A stretch of DNA of 64,000 nucleotides from Siphonodentalium dalli (GCA_032622095.1 CP136064.1:181818011-181882010), one strand, 5' to 3'. Numbered from the stretch's first letter, positions 13,101-28,100 are shown. Numbers and translations are program-made. Notes: a model not told the origin generated them from the sequence alone.

Positions 13101-16100
13101 AATTTATTCAGGTCTCCTGGCTCACATTATTGTCCCTGGCATTCAAAATAAAACTCAAACCTCAATGACTTTCCTATCTCCATTTCTTGAATAGCTACCC
13201 TATTTGTACAAATCTGAATCCCTGTCATCTGAGACTATTTGGTCACATTAATTTGGAGTACAAGATGTTTCCAGACTAACTGAGAAACGGACAGATTGCT
13301 ACACAGACGGATGGCTATATAATGGTTCAGATGAATCCATTGCAAAAAAGAGCTGGGCTGTTTCCTGGTGCATGCCCCCATGTGGCATACCACCTAGTGT
13401 GGGCATACCTATAACCTATGGATGCGATACTCTTGTAGACTGACCCAAAGATCAACATTTTCAGATAAACAAAGATGAATAACTCTAGAAAGGAAAACTT
13501 GAACAAAACCATTGAATGTCCTCATAGTGATGAATATCCATACCAAATTTCATTAAGATCTGACATTCTGTGGCTAAGATATCTGCTCAGACATACAAAA
13601 ATACCAACATTTCCAGATAAAGAACTCTAGAACGGAAAACCTGAACAAAACTATTGAATGTCCTCATAGTGTTGTATATCCATACAAAATTTCGTTAAAA
13701 TCTGACAACCTATGGCTGAGATATCTGCTCGGACGAAAAAAAAAAACCAACATTTCCAGATAAACAAAGATGAATAACTCTATACCAGAAAACCCAAATA
13801 AAGTTTGAACACTCCGTTGAATGTCCTCCTAGTGGTGAACATCCATACCTAATTTCATTGAGATCCCACACAGGTAACCTGTGGCTGAGATATCTGCTCG
13901 AATGATAAAAAAAACCCCAACATTTCCAGATAAGATGAATTAGTCCAGGAGATATTGGTAGACCTCTGCACCCCCCCCCCCAGGACTCAACTTCACCCAA
14001 CTAATTTTCTTCCTTAAGGTCTCCTCTAATTTTATTCACTTGTTAACAAGAAAAAAAAGTGGCCGCAGAGACTCCAGACAAGATGGCGTCCATCATGGCG
14101 GCCATTTTTTTTATATGCACCAGGTCTCTTTGATCGCCGTTATAGTAAAGATGATGTCACATGCGGTCTTTTTTTCCGTTCGATTCGTTATGGTAATATA
14201 CAACCCTTACAAATTAGCCAAAAATCCGACACAAAAATCCAATATGGCGGCCAAGATGGCCGCCGAAATGTGAAAATTTGCTATTTTTCGGACATTTCAC
14301 CACCTTTCGTTTGTCTCTGTGGGAAAATATTGGCACCTTGACGCGATTTTATACATTTATCGTCTAGAAGAGTCATTGGCGAACACACGGGGACCATAAT
14401 ATACATTCCTTGGCGGATATTTTTGTCCGATATCACGTTTTCCCAAATGCCGGTATAATCCGGTCAAAGCCAAAACGACGCTAATAACGCAATGTCTGTT
14501 TCGAATCAATGAGTGTTATTGCTATTATTACTCCAGCCATGATTATATATGTGCAGCAGATACTCGGTCTAGGATTCTTCTTATACCTGAGTTGAGGAAT
14601 ATTCACCCAAATCCAAGATGGCGGCCAAAATGGCCACCAGAAATAGAAAAATCGCCGAAAATCACTGATTTTAACATCAGTGAAAGTTATTGTCACGACA
14701 ACTCCACACCTGCTTACTATTGTGAGTTGGGAACACTTAGTCGAATAACTGTCCTTATATTGCATTCAAATAAAAGTCCCCCAAATCCAAAATGGCGCCC
14801 ACAATGGCGGACAAATTTGGAAAAATCACCGAAATTCCCTCATGTTCACATCATTGGGCATTATTGTCGAGAAAACTCCACACATGCTGACAGTTAAGTT
14901 GTAAATACTGAGGTGAAGTAATTACCTTGCATCTGATGAAGGAAATTGTTTTCCAAATCGAAGATGGCGGCCAAAATGGCGTCCGAACTTTGAAAAGAAG
15001 CTTACATTCCTTTACTTTCTTACTATGGGCGTTATTGTTACGCGAATTCTACCCATATGGAACATTGATATAAAGTATTCATATGGAACATTGATATGAA
15101 GTATTCATTTGAGTTTGGCCAACTCGCACAGTCAAGATGACTGCCAAGCTGGCGGCCAGAAATCGAATAAAAGTCGAAATTGTCACATACTAATTTCAAC
15201 TTTTTGTCATAATATCAATATGTATGGATTGGTCAAAACGGTACATAAGCCATCTGTTAGTTCCAACATAGGTCGTCGCCTTCTGGGAGGATGAAAACCC
15301 ACAATAATCGCGATGTGGCATTTCGAAATCCATTCTCCACTAAGCGCCCATAATGGCCGTAACCGTATATGGGTGTGCCGAATAGTCATATTATGACTTC
15401 CAATAATCAAAACAACAGTACCTGAGCTTATTCTGATTTGCCACATTCAGCATTATCTGGATCAGCATCCGTCTCGTCACATTAATCTATCTCGCTCACA
15501 CCAACACAGTTTTCTACACTTCCTGGTAGAAGGGTCCCACTAATCGGAATGTTTCAAACAACACATATGCCGGTGTCAAGCTCACGTGTTTGTCTCGAAA
15601 GCTGGGAATTCTTATCCTTATTCTTGGCGAGATTCATTCGTGATAGCTTATGGTATAATTCAGATGCTGCATATGGGATCTGAGCGTCATCTTGCGTGAT
15701 AAACTACAAAGGTATGCGGTCGATACGTATACTAGCTTTCAGAAGGACCTCTCTATCTGCGTATTTTTCAGATTTGGTTATCTAATGTGGATAACAAACT
15801 ATACATCTGGTGATCTTCCCATCCAGCCACTTCTAAAGATATGGTTCACCAATTCACATATTCACGTACTGACGTAGCTGGACAACTTCTGTATATGGCT
15901 TCGAATGTTGAAAGCCTAACATTTGACAGATGCCTTTCTGCTAAGGCGTAGAAGACCATAATGCATAATATACCCACACGTCTTGACCATGATCATAAGA
16001 ACAGTCCTGGTGGCGTCCATCAATCGTCTCACCATACAGATCCAAGTAGATAATAACAATACATGCGGTGCTAGTTTGTGGGCATGTGTCATGATAGTGG

Positions 16101-19100
16101 AATGAAATTGGACCATGGCTGCACCACCCCTTTGGGTATGTTTTAGATTCAGACATGATCTCATGTGGCTTTGCTTTCCTTGTATGCTAAGATTGCATCT
16201 TTCAATCCGCTTGGATGCCGTTCTTAATCAACGAACCAGACGTGTACCATTGGCTACTACTATATAAGCCCCACCAGACTGGGATGTAGTCTTCAGGACG
16301 ATGCATTTGATAGTTACCGATAATATGTCATACTCACGCTGGGTGGTGGTCGGTATGGTTCAAGAAAGTACAATGCCATCAACACAAGGGTGAAATGTTC
16401 AACGCGAAGAACATCTAGAGGAATGTTACTTTGATGAGATCTTGCATTCAGTTTAACCTACGTTGGGTACACCAAGTGATTTATTGGTAACATCACCATT
16501 CAAAACCATTGTCCTGCATGAGACATCTTAACTACTTTATTCTAAAGTTATATAATATAAAGCTATATGATCATAAAGGTCACGTTCACCAACGTCCTCA
16601 TCCATTGCCATCGAGACTATAAATTGTTTTTTAAACACACAGTGAAATAAATGCACCACAGTTCCTGACATTTTCTTGAATAATACCGCCCACATACTGA
16701 CACTAACCCTGAGAGATCATAACAACAATGCATACCTTCATTCCATAAAGACATTATCCTTTAGCCCATCCGACTGGCTAGGATAGTATTATCCAGACAA
16801 AAGTATACGTCTGGTCATGTTGATACAGAACGGCCTTGAAACGGATGTGGAAATACAATCTTACCACACCAAAAAGACCAACACGCATGACATTCTATAT
16901 TGAAACATGCACCTGGTGTAGGGTTGTATACCGTGGCGCATGTCCACAAACTAGCACCGCGAGTACTGTTCTTCTCTGCTGGGAGCTATTCGACGAGACG
17001 ACTGCGGGACGTACGTCACAGTTTGCTTAGGATCATGGTAAAGAAGTGTGGGTAGTCGGTACATTATGGTATTCTCCTTAGCAGATAGGCATCTGTCCAA
17101 GGGAATGAGACAGCTAGCTACCTCCGAAACACTGCCGAAGTTGTCCACGTATGCCAATACGTTCGCTAAGTTTGTGAGTTGAACCATCTATTGAGAAGTT
17201 ACTAGTTAACTGAGAAGTTCGCCAGGTATACATGTCATTATCCCCACGGGGTATGAGAAAGACATACATAGAGATGACCTTCTGTAAGCTTGTATACTTA
17301 TCGACCATATGCCTTTCTAGTTCAAGATAACGAACAAATCCCATATTTAGCAAGCATCTAAAATCTTAAGCCAGACACCGGGAAATTAATTGTTTGAAAG
17401 GTTATGATTAAAGGGACCCTTCTCACAGGAAGTGTTGAATACTTTGTCGGTGTGAGCGACCTATATTTATCAGGCAAAGAAATGGAAACTGGTCCAGATC
17501 ATTAAGGACGTGGCAAATCAGAATATTTTACCAGGTAATTGTTCTAATATGGCTATTCGGCGCACCTACGGTTACAGCCATTATCGGCGCGAAGTGTAAA
17601 ATGGATTTCGAAATGACACATCGCTATATTAAGTGTGGGTTTTCGTACTTCCAGAAGGACACGATCAATGTTATGCGTTTTGATACGTTTTAAGTTGAAC
17701 TAATATATGGTTTCGTCCATACATATCGATACTATGACAAAAAGTTGAAAATTGTATGTGAATATATCGATTTCTTTTCAATTTCTGGCCTCCAGTTTAG
17801 CTGCCATCTTGACCTTGAGTATCAATTGCCAAACTCAAATGAATACTTCATACCAATATTCCATATCAACATGTGATGGTGGGTAGAATTCGTGAAACAA
17901 TAACGCCCATCGTAAGAAAGTAAAGGAATGTATGCGTGTTTTCAAATATCGGTCGCCATTTTGGCCGCCATCTTATATTTGGAAAACCATTTCTTGCATG
18001 GGATGAAAGGTAATTACTTCACCTCAGTATTTACAACTCAACTGTCAGCATGTGTGGAGTTTTCTCGACAATAATGCCCAATGATGTGAACATGAGAGAA
18101 TTTCGGTGATTTTTCAAGAATTGTCCGCCATTGTGGGCGCCATTTTGGATTTGGGGGACTTTATTTGGATGCAACATAAGGACAGTTATTCGACTAAGTG
18201 TTCCCAACTCACAATAGTAAGCAGGTGTGGAGTTGTCGTGACAATAACTCTCACTGATGTTAAAATCAGCGATTTTCGGCGATTTTTCTATTTCTGGTGG
18301 CCATTTTGGCCGCCATCTTGGATTTGGGTGAATATTCCTCAACTCAGGTATAAGAGGAATCATAGCCCGAGTATCTCCTGCACATATATAATCATGGCTG
18401 GAGTAATAATAGCAATAACACTCATTGATTCGAAACAGACATTGCGTTATTAGCGTCGTTTTGGCTTTGACCGGATTATACCGGCAATTGGGAAAACGTG
18501 ATATCGGACAAAAATATCCGCCAAGTAATGAATATTATGGTCCCTCTGTGTTCGTCAATGACTCTTCTAGACGATAAATGTATAAAATCGCGTCAAGGTG
18601 CCAATATTTTCCCACAGAGACAAACGAAAGGTGGTGAAATGTCCGAAAAATAGCAAATTTTCACATTTCGGCGGCCATCTTGGTCGCCATATTGGATTTT
18701 TGTGTCGGATTTTTGGCTAATTTGTAAGGGGTGTATATTACCATAACGAATCGAACCGAAAAAAAGACCGCATGTGACATCATCTTTACTATAACGGCGA
18801 TCAAAGAGACCTGGTGCATATACAAAAAATGGCCGCCATGATGGACGCCATCTTGTCTGGAGTCTCTGCGGCCACTTTTTTTTCTTGTTAACAAGTGAAT
18901 AAAATTAGAGGAGACCTTAAGAAAGAAAATTAGTGGGGTGAAGTTGAGTCCTGGGGGGGGTGCAGAGGTTTACCAATATCTCCTGGACTAAATGTCTAGA
19001 ACCGAAAACCTGAATAACATGATTGAACACTCCATTAAATATCTTCATAGTAGTGAATATCCATACCAAATTTCAATGAGATCCGACAACTGGTGGATGG

Positions 19101-22100
19101 ATATATCTGCTCATATGCACCAAAATCCAACATTTCCAGACAAACAATGATGAATAACTCAAGAAGGGAAAACCTGAACAAAATGTTTGAACACTTGATC
19201 CATTTTCATTGAAATTCGACAACCGGTGGTTATGATATGATATCATTGATATCTGTCCAAACTTCCTATTTAAGGGTAAAAAGCCACGGGAAGTGTCATC
19301 GCACCGCTTCTGAGAACGTCCAAGCACTCCTTCACCCTTGAACTGCCACCGTAATGGGGATTGATGGGTTAATCGCGTGATAATTAATGAGCGTTTGTAT
19401 ATGAGGCGTCGCTATTAAAGAGCGTTTATCTACTTTAGTGAAAATACGGCATTTGACCGTCTCACTCGGAAACTGGGGATATCGAGTCGAAATTTCGTAC
19501 TTAGCGGTTCCAAGGGACGGAGGAGATTTTCGTCGGGTCAGTTTGTCCGCCCGAGGTGACCTTGACCTTGAAACGGGCCACACATGACCCTGGGTGATAT
19601 ATCGGTAGTCAGCGGTGACATCGATGTGAAATTTGTTATGTATGGTCAACTCGGGATGGGAAATATTTTTGTCGGGTTATTTTGTCCACTCAACATGACC
19701 TTGACACGGGTACCCGTAAATGACCTTAGGCGATATTTCGGGCATCAGCGGTGGCAGCGACGTACGGGGTTACCTTAAAAAAAAACAAGAGGTACGCTGT
19801 CGCGTGGCATTTGCCCCCCGACCGTAGCAATTTGGATTAAGCATGGACGAAACTGCGGATATCCGAGGAGGTCTATATGACCATTCCAAAAGAAGTTCAT
19901 ACAGAAATGTTGACTAAAAACCACAAAACAAGCGATCCGGAAACCCAAAAACAAGTGAAAATTAAAATTTTCTAAGTGGAAAAAAAGGGCCATAACTCTG
20001 GCAAAAATCATCAGATCATACCCAAATTCGCACTTGACATGTATTTTCATATAACTTTTCATGTAACTGATCAACAAAAATACGGGATTTGCAATCGTAC
20101 CACCAAAGCTCACGCTATCATCTGGAAACCCAAAAAAAACAAGAGAAAAAAATTGAATTTTCTAAGTAGAAAAAAGGCCATAACTTTGGTGAAAATGGGT
20201 GGACGAAACCCGCGCTATGCATGTAGCTGTTTCCCCATGCTGCTCTATCACCATACCAAATATCAGCTAAATCTGCCCAGCGGTTGCTGAACAATAATGC
20301 AAAATGTTTGTACGGACAGACAAAACTTAAATTTTCTAAGTTGAAAAAAGGGCCATTACTCTGGCAAAAATCATCAGATCATACCCAAATTCGCACTTGA
20401 CATGTATTTTCATATAACTGATCCACAAAAAAATACGGGATTTGCAATCGTACCACCAAAGCTCACGCTATCATCTGGAAACCAAAAAAAAACAAAAGAG
20501 AAAAATTGAATTTTCTAAGTAAAAAAAGGGCCATAACTCTGGTGAAAATGGGTGGACGAAACCAGCGCTATGCATGTAGCTGTTCCCCCATGCTGCTCTA
20601 TCACCATACCCAATATCAGCTAAATCTGCCCAGCGGTTGCTGAACAATAATGCAAAATGTTTGTACGGATTGACAAAATTGAATTTTCTAAGTAAAAAAA
20701 GGGCCATAACTCTGGTGAAAATGGGTGGACGAAACCCGCGCTATGCATGTAGCTGTTCCCCATGCTGCTCTATCACCATACCAAATATCAGCTAAATCTG
20801 CCCAGCGGTTGCTGAACAATAATGCAAAATATTTGTACGGACGGACAAAATTGAATTTTCTAAGTAAAAAAAGGGCCATAACTCTGGTGAAAATGGGTGG
20901 AAGAAACCCGCGCTATGCATGTAGCTGTTCCCCCATGCTGCTCTATCACCATACCAAATATCAGCTAAATCTGCCGAGCGGTTGCTGAACAATAATGCAA
21001 AATGTTTGTACGGACGGACGGACGGAGACGTCGACTATATACCCGCCGACTTCAAGTCGGGGGCATAATTAATGGATCGACCAAAGTCATGGGGCTAATC
21101 TGCTAGTCTCATATATATTTTGAAGACCTCTGTCTGTCTGTCTGTTTGTTTGTCTGTCATTAATACAAATCTACGATTCTCGACCGATCGGGACGAAACT
21201 TGGTACATGTGTGTAGTTTGACCAGGCGGTCGTCGTTGTCGTATTGGCGAGCCTGTGCGACGCCCGTGCAGCGCATGCGCAGATGAGATCTCGGAAACGG
21301 GTGGAGCTATCGACTTGAAATTTGCTATGTGAATGTATCTTGCCCCGGATACAAATTTTATCGGGTCGCCGAGCCCGTGCGACGCCAGCTTCGCGCATGC
21401 GCAGACGAGATCTCGGAAACGGGTGGAGCTATCAACTTGAAATTTGCTATGTGAATGTATCTTGCCCCGGATAGGAATTTTATCGGGTCGCCGAGCCCGT
21501 GCGACGCCAGCTTCGCGCAGACCAGATCTCGGAAACGGGTGGAGCTATCGACTTGAAATTTGATATGTGACCAGATCTCGGAAACGGGTGGAGCTATCGA
21601 CTTGAAATTTGGTTTTTGAATAGCCCGGACAACGTCGGGCTCATCGGCTAGTTTTATATATTTTAACTCGTTTCAATATGACCCTGTGCTCCCAGGCTTC
21701 CAGATGGCCCCATTTTGTCCTTTGCATTCGATTCAGTAACATGCACATTTCTGAGGTTGTATTCTTAAAATCTAATCTTAAAGTCTATGCATACATCATG
21801 CAACTCCTCAACAATTCTTGTTCTAGTAGATGGTGGCTCATGTATGGGTTACCTGAACTATCTGAATTACGGACAGGTTACCCGAGCAACAAGTGCTATC
21901 ACTGCACATACCAGTATCATCTCCAGTATCAAGCATTCCAATTTCCAGAATCTTTTGTGCGAAAATATCCTCAACATCAATTATCTGGAATTTTGCGATT
22001 CCAGCTTTAAATTGGTTTATGATCTGCAAAAGAATGGTTTGAGATAAACGTAATATGTAAACGTAATGATAAATCATAGTCTACCGTGAAAAACTAGAGT

Positions 22101-25100
22101 AAGAAAATTGAAAACAATTCAAGGAAATGGTTGGTTCTATATTGATGAAAATCAAGTTTAAAGGATTTTGCAGTGGGTAAATGTGCAAAAAAATATACAA
22201 GTCTGAAAATCACCACTTAGAAGAACTTATATGAAGAAATAGATCAACTTTGTTCTCATATCAATTATTGATAGTTCTCCAATAATGAATAGTTATGTAA
22301 AAAAAACTGTTACAGTGATTTATCAACTAACATCACTAATCATATTTTAGTCTCAATATAATTTTCAATTATAACTGAAAATTATATTGAGTCTCTCACT
22401 TCTCCCTATTTTTCTCTCACTTCTCCCTATTTCTGCAGAGGGAGCAGAGGGAGAACTTCTCCCTATTCTCAACCTGCAAGCTGAGGCCTGATGCATAGAA
22501 CTTAGTCAAGTTTTTATTACATTTTGGTATCATATTGACCTAATTGGACTTTTATCTGTAATTGCACTGTAACAAGTAATGTTCACATAACAATGGTTTG
22601 GACATGCGAAAGTAGGGCCGTTCGAATCGATTCAATGTGATTCTGAATCGTTTGTCTGATTTGATTCGAAATGGGATGTCCTGATTCGAATCTGTTCTAC
22701 CAGGTTCATTGGCTGCATTCCCATGGTTTCTTGTCTGCAGTTTGAGTACTTATAACATTGCTCTTGTGCTAAGAAACTTTGTGATACTAGCGAATGCATG
22801 CACATACAGATACAGATAACATTGTCAGGAGTAATCTATAAATAGACTTCCAAAATTATTTAATTCATTATAATCTCAGTAAGAATGAAGTAAACCCAAC
22901 ATGACTCAGGTGTTGAATGTCACAAGGGAATTACAGCCAAATTCATTTGGCAAACCTCACAAGTCTCCATCCCATATATACTGCTACAGGTCAAGGAGTC
23001 CATTGGCAATCAGTTATTAATAGGTTTTCGGTTTGTTACAGCTACCAATTTAAGTGTTTCCCAAACTGTTCCACCTCTTCACTGTTTGATACACACGATA
23101 TAACAGTTCGATTCCAAATCCCTGATTCGCAGGGCCCTATGCGAAAGCACATTATTGCAGAGTTATTAATCTATTTTTTCATGCACTTGTTTTATACAAT
23201 ATTCTACAATATTCCAGAGAGGTGGCCTCTGGAATACTGTTAGCAATACATGTAGGTTATTGGGAAAATATTGAAACTAAAATTAGGAATCAAGCTAAAG
23301 AGTCGATTACATGTATAAATTGATAATAAACTAAATTGGTCACCAACAACTTTAATTGTTTATAGAGTAAATTTATGAACACGAAGCACACAGGTTAGAA
23401 TACCAAATTTGACCACACTAAAGTTTATAATCAAACACATCTGGCCTAGAACCTTCAATTATTTGAACTCTTTGGTGAGTTTGAGACCTAAGGGTGCGTA
23501 AATTGCCTGAAAACATAGATATTTATTTGTACAGCATATGTACGGCAACCGGTGAATGCAGGCCAGGCGCCTGGAAATGGAATACGCCATAACCAACCCC
23601 GAATCTGGTGTCCGAAAAGGAGTGGTGTTTCTTGTCTCATTGATTTAATTTTAAGAATGACTGACATCTAAGTTGAACAAACATTTTTAGTATGTGCATT
23701 TAACTGTAATGATGGCAGTTGACTTGGTGGTCAATAGGTCACATCAATTTTGCGATTGTGTTTAAATATGGTAACTCACACAATTTTGTTTTAGTCCATG
23801 TACATTTCCATAATATTATTACTCTCTATTTTTGCAGAACAGAATGTTACCAAAATTATGGCGGAAACCTTAAATTAACATGTACAGTAATGCCCTAAAT
23901 AATCGACTCCTTAACGACAGCAGAATCACAAGCCCTATTTCCGACTAAATCCTAACAAATTACCCATAATTCTACTAAGGAGTCGATTATTTAGGGCATC
24001 ATTGTACACTGACCAGGAGTACATGTACACAAGTCAATAATTGACATTGGAATAACAGGGATCTCTGTCTCATGCTATTTACTACTAGTGTTCAGTTATA
24101 TTTATCTCACCTCATTGTCTACGAGTCCTGACAGCTCATCATAGCTTCTATTTGAAACTAGGTTTGTGACAATGGTAACTGCCTACAAAGTAAACAAGAC
24201 AGTCAATGACTTGGGTCGCTCGCCAGACTGTAAAGACTGAGAAGACTGGGTGATGACTACCGGTACAACAGTCAGTACTTGACAAAATCATTTAAGACAA
24301 GTAGTTCTAAACATGGACATAGTTGGAGGTTCTCAGATGAGCAGGGCTCTTCACCTTGAACTTTATAATTGCATACCACTGACAAATCTCCAACCTCTTA
24401 CCCTTTAAAGATACGGCGGCATTGGCGGTGGGTATGCTGTTAAAATATTGACCTCTGTCAAAAACCGCCATAAACAGAAATAATAGTAAAATATAGACAG
24501 ACGTTGTTCTTATATCAATCAGAAATATGGCATAAACAGTATGTTATTGTCAAATGTTTTATCTTTGTTATGTAAACAAAAGCAAAAAAACATTACAGAA
24601 CCTGGCTTTTGTTTAGATCCGGATATGGTAAGCATAAAGAGCGTTATTTCTTACTGTTTTCCTGATATGGAAATAATAAAGAGCGTTTATATCATTTGTT
24701 TGTGATTAACCAATATAACTGCGCTGTGTTATGTAAACAGAAGCAAAACTTCTGTAACACCAGCAGGCTCTTCTTTACATACAACATCATACGTCTTGAC
24801 AAAAATATACTATTTACGCCGCGTAATATATAAATTACGCGCTGATTATGTTTGGCATATGAACAAAACTATATTTATTTTAATATTCCTTCTGTTGATG
24901 GCGATTTGAACAAATATGAATATTTCTGCAACGAACGCCGCCCGTGCCTTCAAAGAAGACAACCATACCACAGTACTAAGTTCACAAAAATCCTTTTAAA
25001 CATCCCTCTTAGGTTGAATTTTACAACTGGTACTAGTACTTCAAGCTCTCAAACGTTTGAAAATTACCAACCTGTCACCCCCATAAATTTAAAATTTGTG

Positions 25101-28100
25101 GCCAATTCTATCCAACTGTTTAACCTGAAGTAGGACCATATGGAATGGTGATTTAAAAACATACATGTTGGAAAATCAAACCAAACTATGAGAACAATTC
25201 TAACCTATTTTTGGTGTGAACATCTAATCTACAACTAATGTTGAATCAGGCATGAAATTTTCAACTGTTTAAATATTGATCAAAGTAGGGGGTCAAACTC
25301 CACCCCCTTTACACTCCCTCCCCATTGCCACAAATATTGCCCCCACCAGGCTGCCAAGAAATCAATATTATTATACCAGTACCAAACAGCATGAGGAGAG
25401 TTAAATATCTTATCTCTGCCCATATTAGAACAAATGTGAATCCCCCAACTATGAGATCCATTCATCGAGTAATATCAATATACCCCCAATTTTTCTTTTA
25501 AAAATAAGGGCATGATTTCACCTGGATAAGTGGTGGTTAAGAAAATAATATCGGAAAATCTACAACTAATGTTGTATCAGGCATGAAATATTTTGGTGTG
25601 AACATCTAATCCACAACTAATGTTCTATCAGGCATGAAATTTTCAACTGTTTAAATTTTGATCAAAGTAGGGGGTCAAAACTCCACCCCCTCTACACCCA
25701 CTCCCCATTGCCTCAAACACTGCCCCCACCCAGGCTGCCTAGAAATCAATATTATTATACCATTACCAAAAAACAGCATAAAGGAGAGTTAAATCTCTTA
25801 TCTCTGCCCATATTAGAACAAATGTGAATCCCCATCTATGAGATCCATTCATCTAGTAATATCAATAAACACCCCAATATTCAATATACCCCCCAATTTT
25901 TCTTTGAAAAATCAGGGTATGATTTCACCTGGTTAAGTGGTGGTTAAGAAATGAGGTCCCCAAAAGGTGAATTAAATGACACTATTCCGCAAGGTGGGCT
26001 AGCATCACTGAATTCACCCTCTGGGGGCCTCTTTTCCTAAAAATTACCCAATTTGAACAAATCTGAACCCCGGTCACCAAGGCCCCTCCATACCAAATAT
26101 GAAAGTGACAATGACATTGCAGCTCAACTTGGAAAGGGAATAATTTCATACGGTATGTTACAGTCAATGGAGCCCTTAGGAATACGGAAAGTTAAAAGGT
26201 CTAAGGCCTAAAAAAAAAAATACATTTGTTTCCGCTAACGAGCTGAAAAAAATTAGGGTAGGTAGGCTTAATTTTTTATTTTTTTTAACTTTTTTTTTTC
26301 AGTATCTTTAAAAATAACTGTATAATACTTGTCAATAACCCAAACTATGCACTTCTTAGTCACAATCAGGTTAACCCAAATGACAGAAGAACTAGAAACT
26401 CCAATTCAATCTTACATATGCTGCAATATTTATATATATGCTAGTCTATATACTAATATAGTCTTTGATAATCCTAATATTTCCCATATGGTCTGGCAAC
26501 AACTGGAGTCAATCCAGCACCACTGCACTGTCACATATTGGAGTGACTGTCTTGTACCGATCTCTTAATGATGGCTTCACAACCCCACCTTCTCCTCCGC
26601 ATTCAGTGAAGGATCTAGGTATTTTTTGGGGACACCTGTTTTTGGGCAATGATATGCCAAAGGCATAACCTGAAGGGGGAAGGTTTGGGAGGGGTGACCC
26701 CCTGCTGATGGTGGGGGTTTCTCCCCCGGAAATTTTTTGAAAATCCATTGCATTTAGAGCTAATCTAGGGCACTTTGAGTCAGTATTTTGAATTTTACTG
26801 AGAGGTCAATTTGATCAAGTTTCTCAAGCATAACTTTGGAAATTTTTATATACATGTATGTATGGATTGGAAATGCTTATAAGTTATTGTCAGATATCTT
26901 TTGGTTCAATGGGTTATGCTTATCCTGCTTGAAATGAGACTTACCATTATCACTCTAATTCATATAATAGGCTATTTTATAAAATTCAAATAAGACACCA
27001 TACATAATATATTACATGAAGTACAGAAACAATGTCTATTAAGTTAGTAATTACCATTTATAGTACTATTAATCTCTATGTTAATTTTTCATTTGGTATT
27101 ATGAGATCCCACCTGATAACCAGGTTGATTCGTTCAAATTGTTAATGTTCCTGTACTGTATTTGATTGAAATACTGAAGTCTGAAGGCTGAATCATAACA
27201 AACCTGAACTGAAACTATTTGAAGTTTTCACAGATGAAAGCTAGAGAAAGCCAAACATACTTTACAGCATAATTCCAACTGTTAAACTTAAATCTTTTTG
27301 TAAACTTAAATTTCTTATGTCAATATATATAAATGTTTTGCATCTTGTTATATGAATTGGGACCTAAATTGAAAAAAAAAAAAACAATAAAAAGTTTAGG
27401 GTCGGGGGTTTAAAATAGGGTCGGTCGGGTTAACGGAAACAAACTTCTTTTTTTTTTAGGCCTAAGCAATACTAGATTATCAACATGAAGAGATACATGT
27501 ATACTAGTGTACAAAGTAAAATCCAAGATGGTTGCTTACAGCTATTATTCCAATGAAGTTCAAAAAACATTTGATAGCTTATTGCATCTAGTAGATCTAT
27601 ATCAAGATTAATATAAAGTTTGATTGCTGCTTACAGTGCTTAGCGAATAAGCCATTAGATCATTACTCTCACTTCGGATTATAGACATATATTAAGGTTA
27701 AATCGGGGGAAGATATCCTGGGGGGGAGGAGAGATGACGTGTTACACCGGTATTTGGCTATAAATCCGAAATAGCCCAGGTATCCGATTTTCATACATTC
27801 CTCAATTTGGCACAATGCCAGGATTGTCTGTTAACTGCGTTTACTGAAAATCTCTTGTCAGAGAATGACCAGAGTCCATAGAATGTGACAGATGTTCTTG
27901 CTGGACTCATCGAATATGTAACACAGGTACATGTAAGTCATTTTAAATTTTAATTTTGATGAAACTTTCCATTTTTTCTCAAGCACATCAACTTTCATTT
28001 TTCAATATTTTCTCAAGTATATATATAAATATTGCATGGTGTGAAGGGTGGCATCTGGATAGACTGAACAGAAAAGCCAGAGACAGAATTCAACGGAGCC

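Noticed and set aside
14040-18894. Mirror-image 77-115-codon frames in the fold-back arms
   Set aside because: They are the same non-coding arm read twice, with no conserved start, stop or family motif.
21678-22047. Two overlapping plus-strand frames of 110 and 86 codons
   Set aside because: They are antisense shadows of MAIP1 exon 3, which has splice signals and matching phase on the minus strand.
22917-23243. 108-codon plus-strand frame in intron 2
   Set aside because: No recognisable domain, splice context or repeat relationship; length is within chance for this composition.
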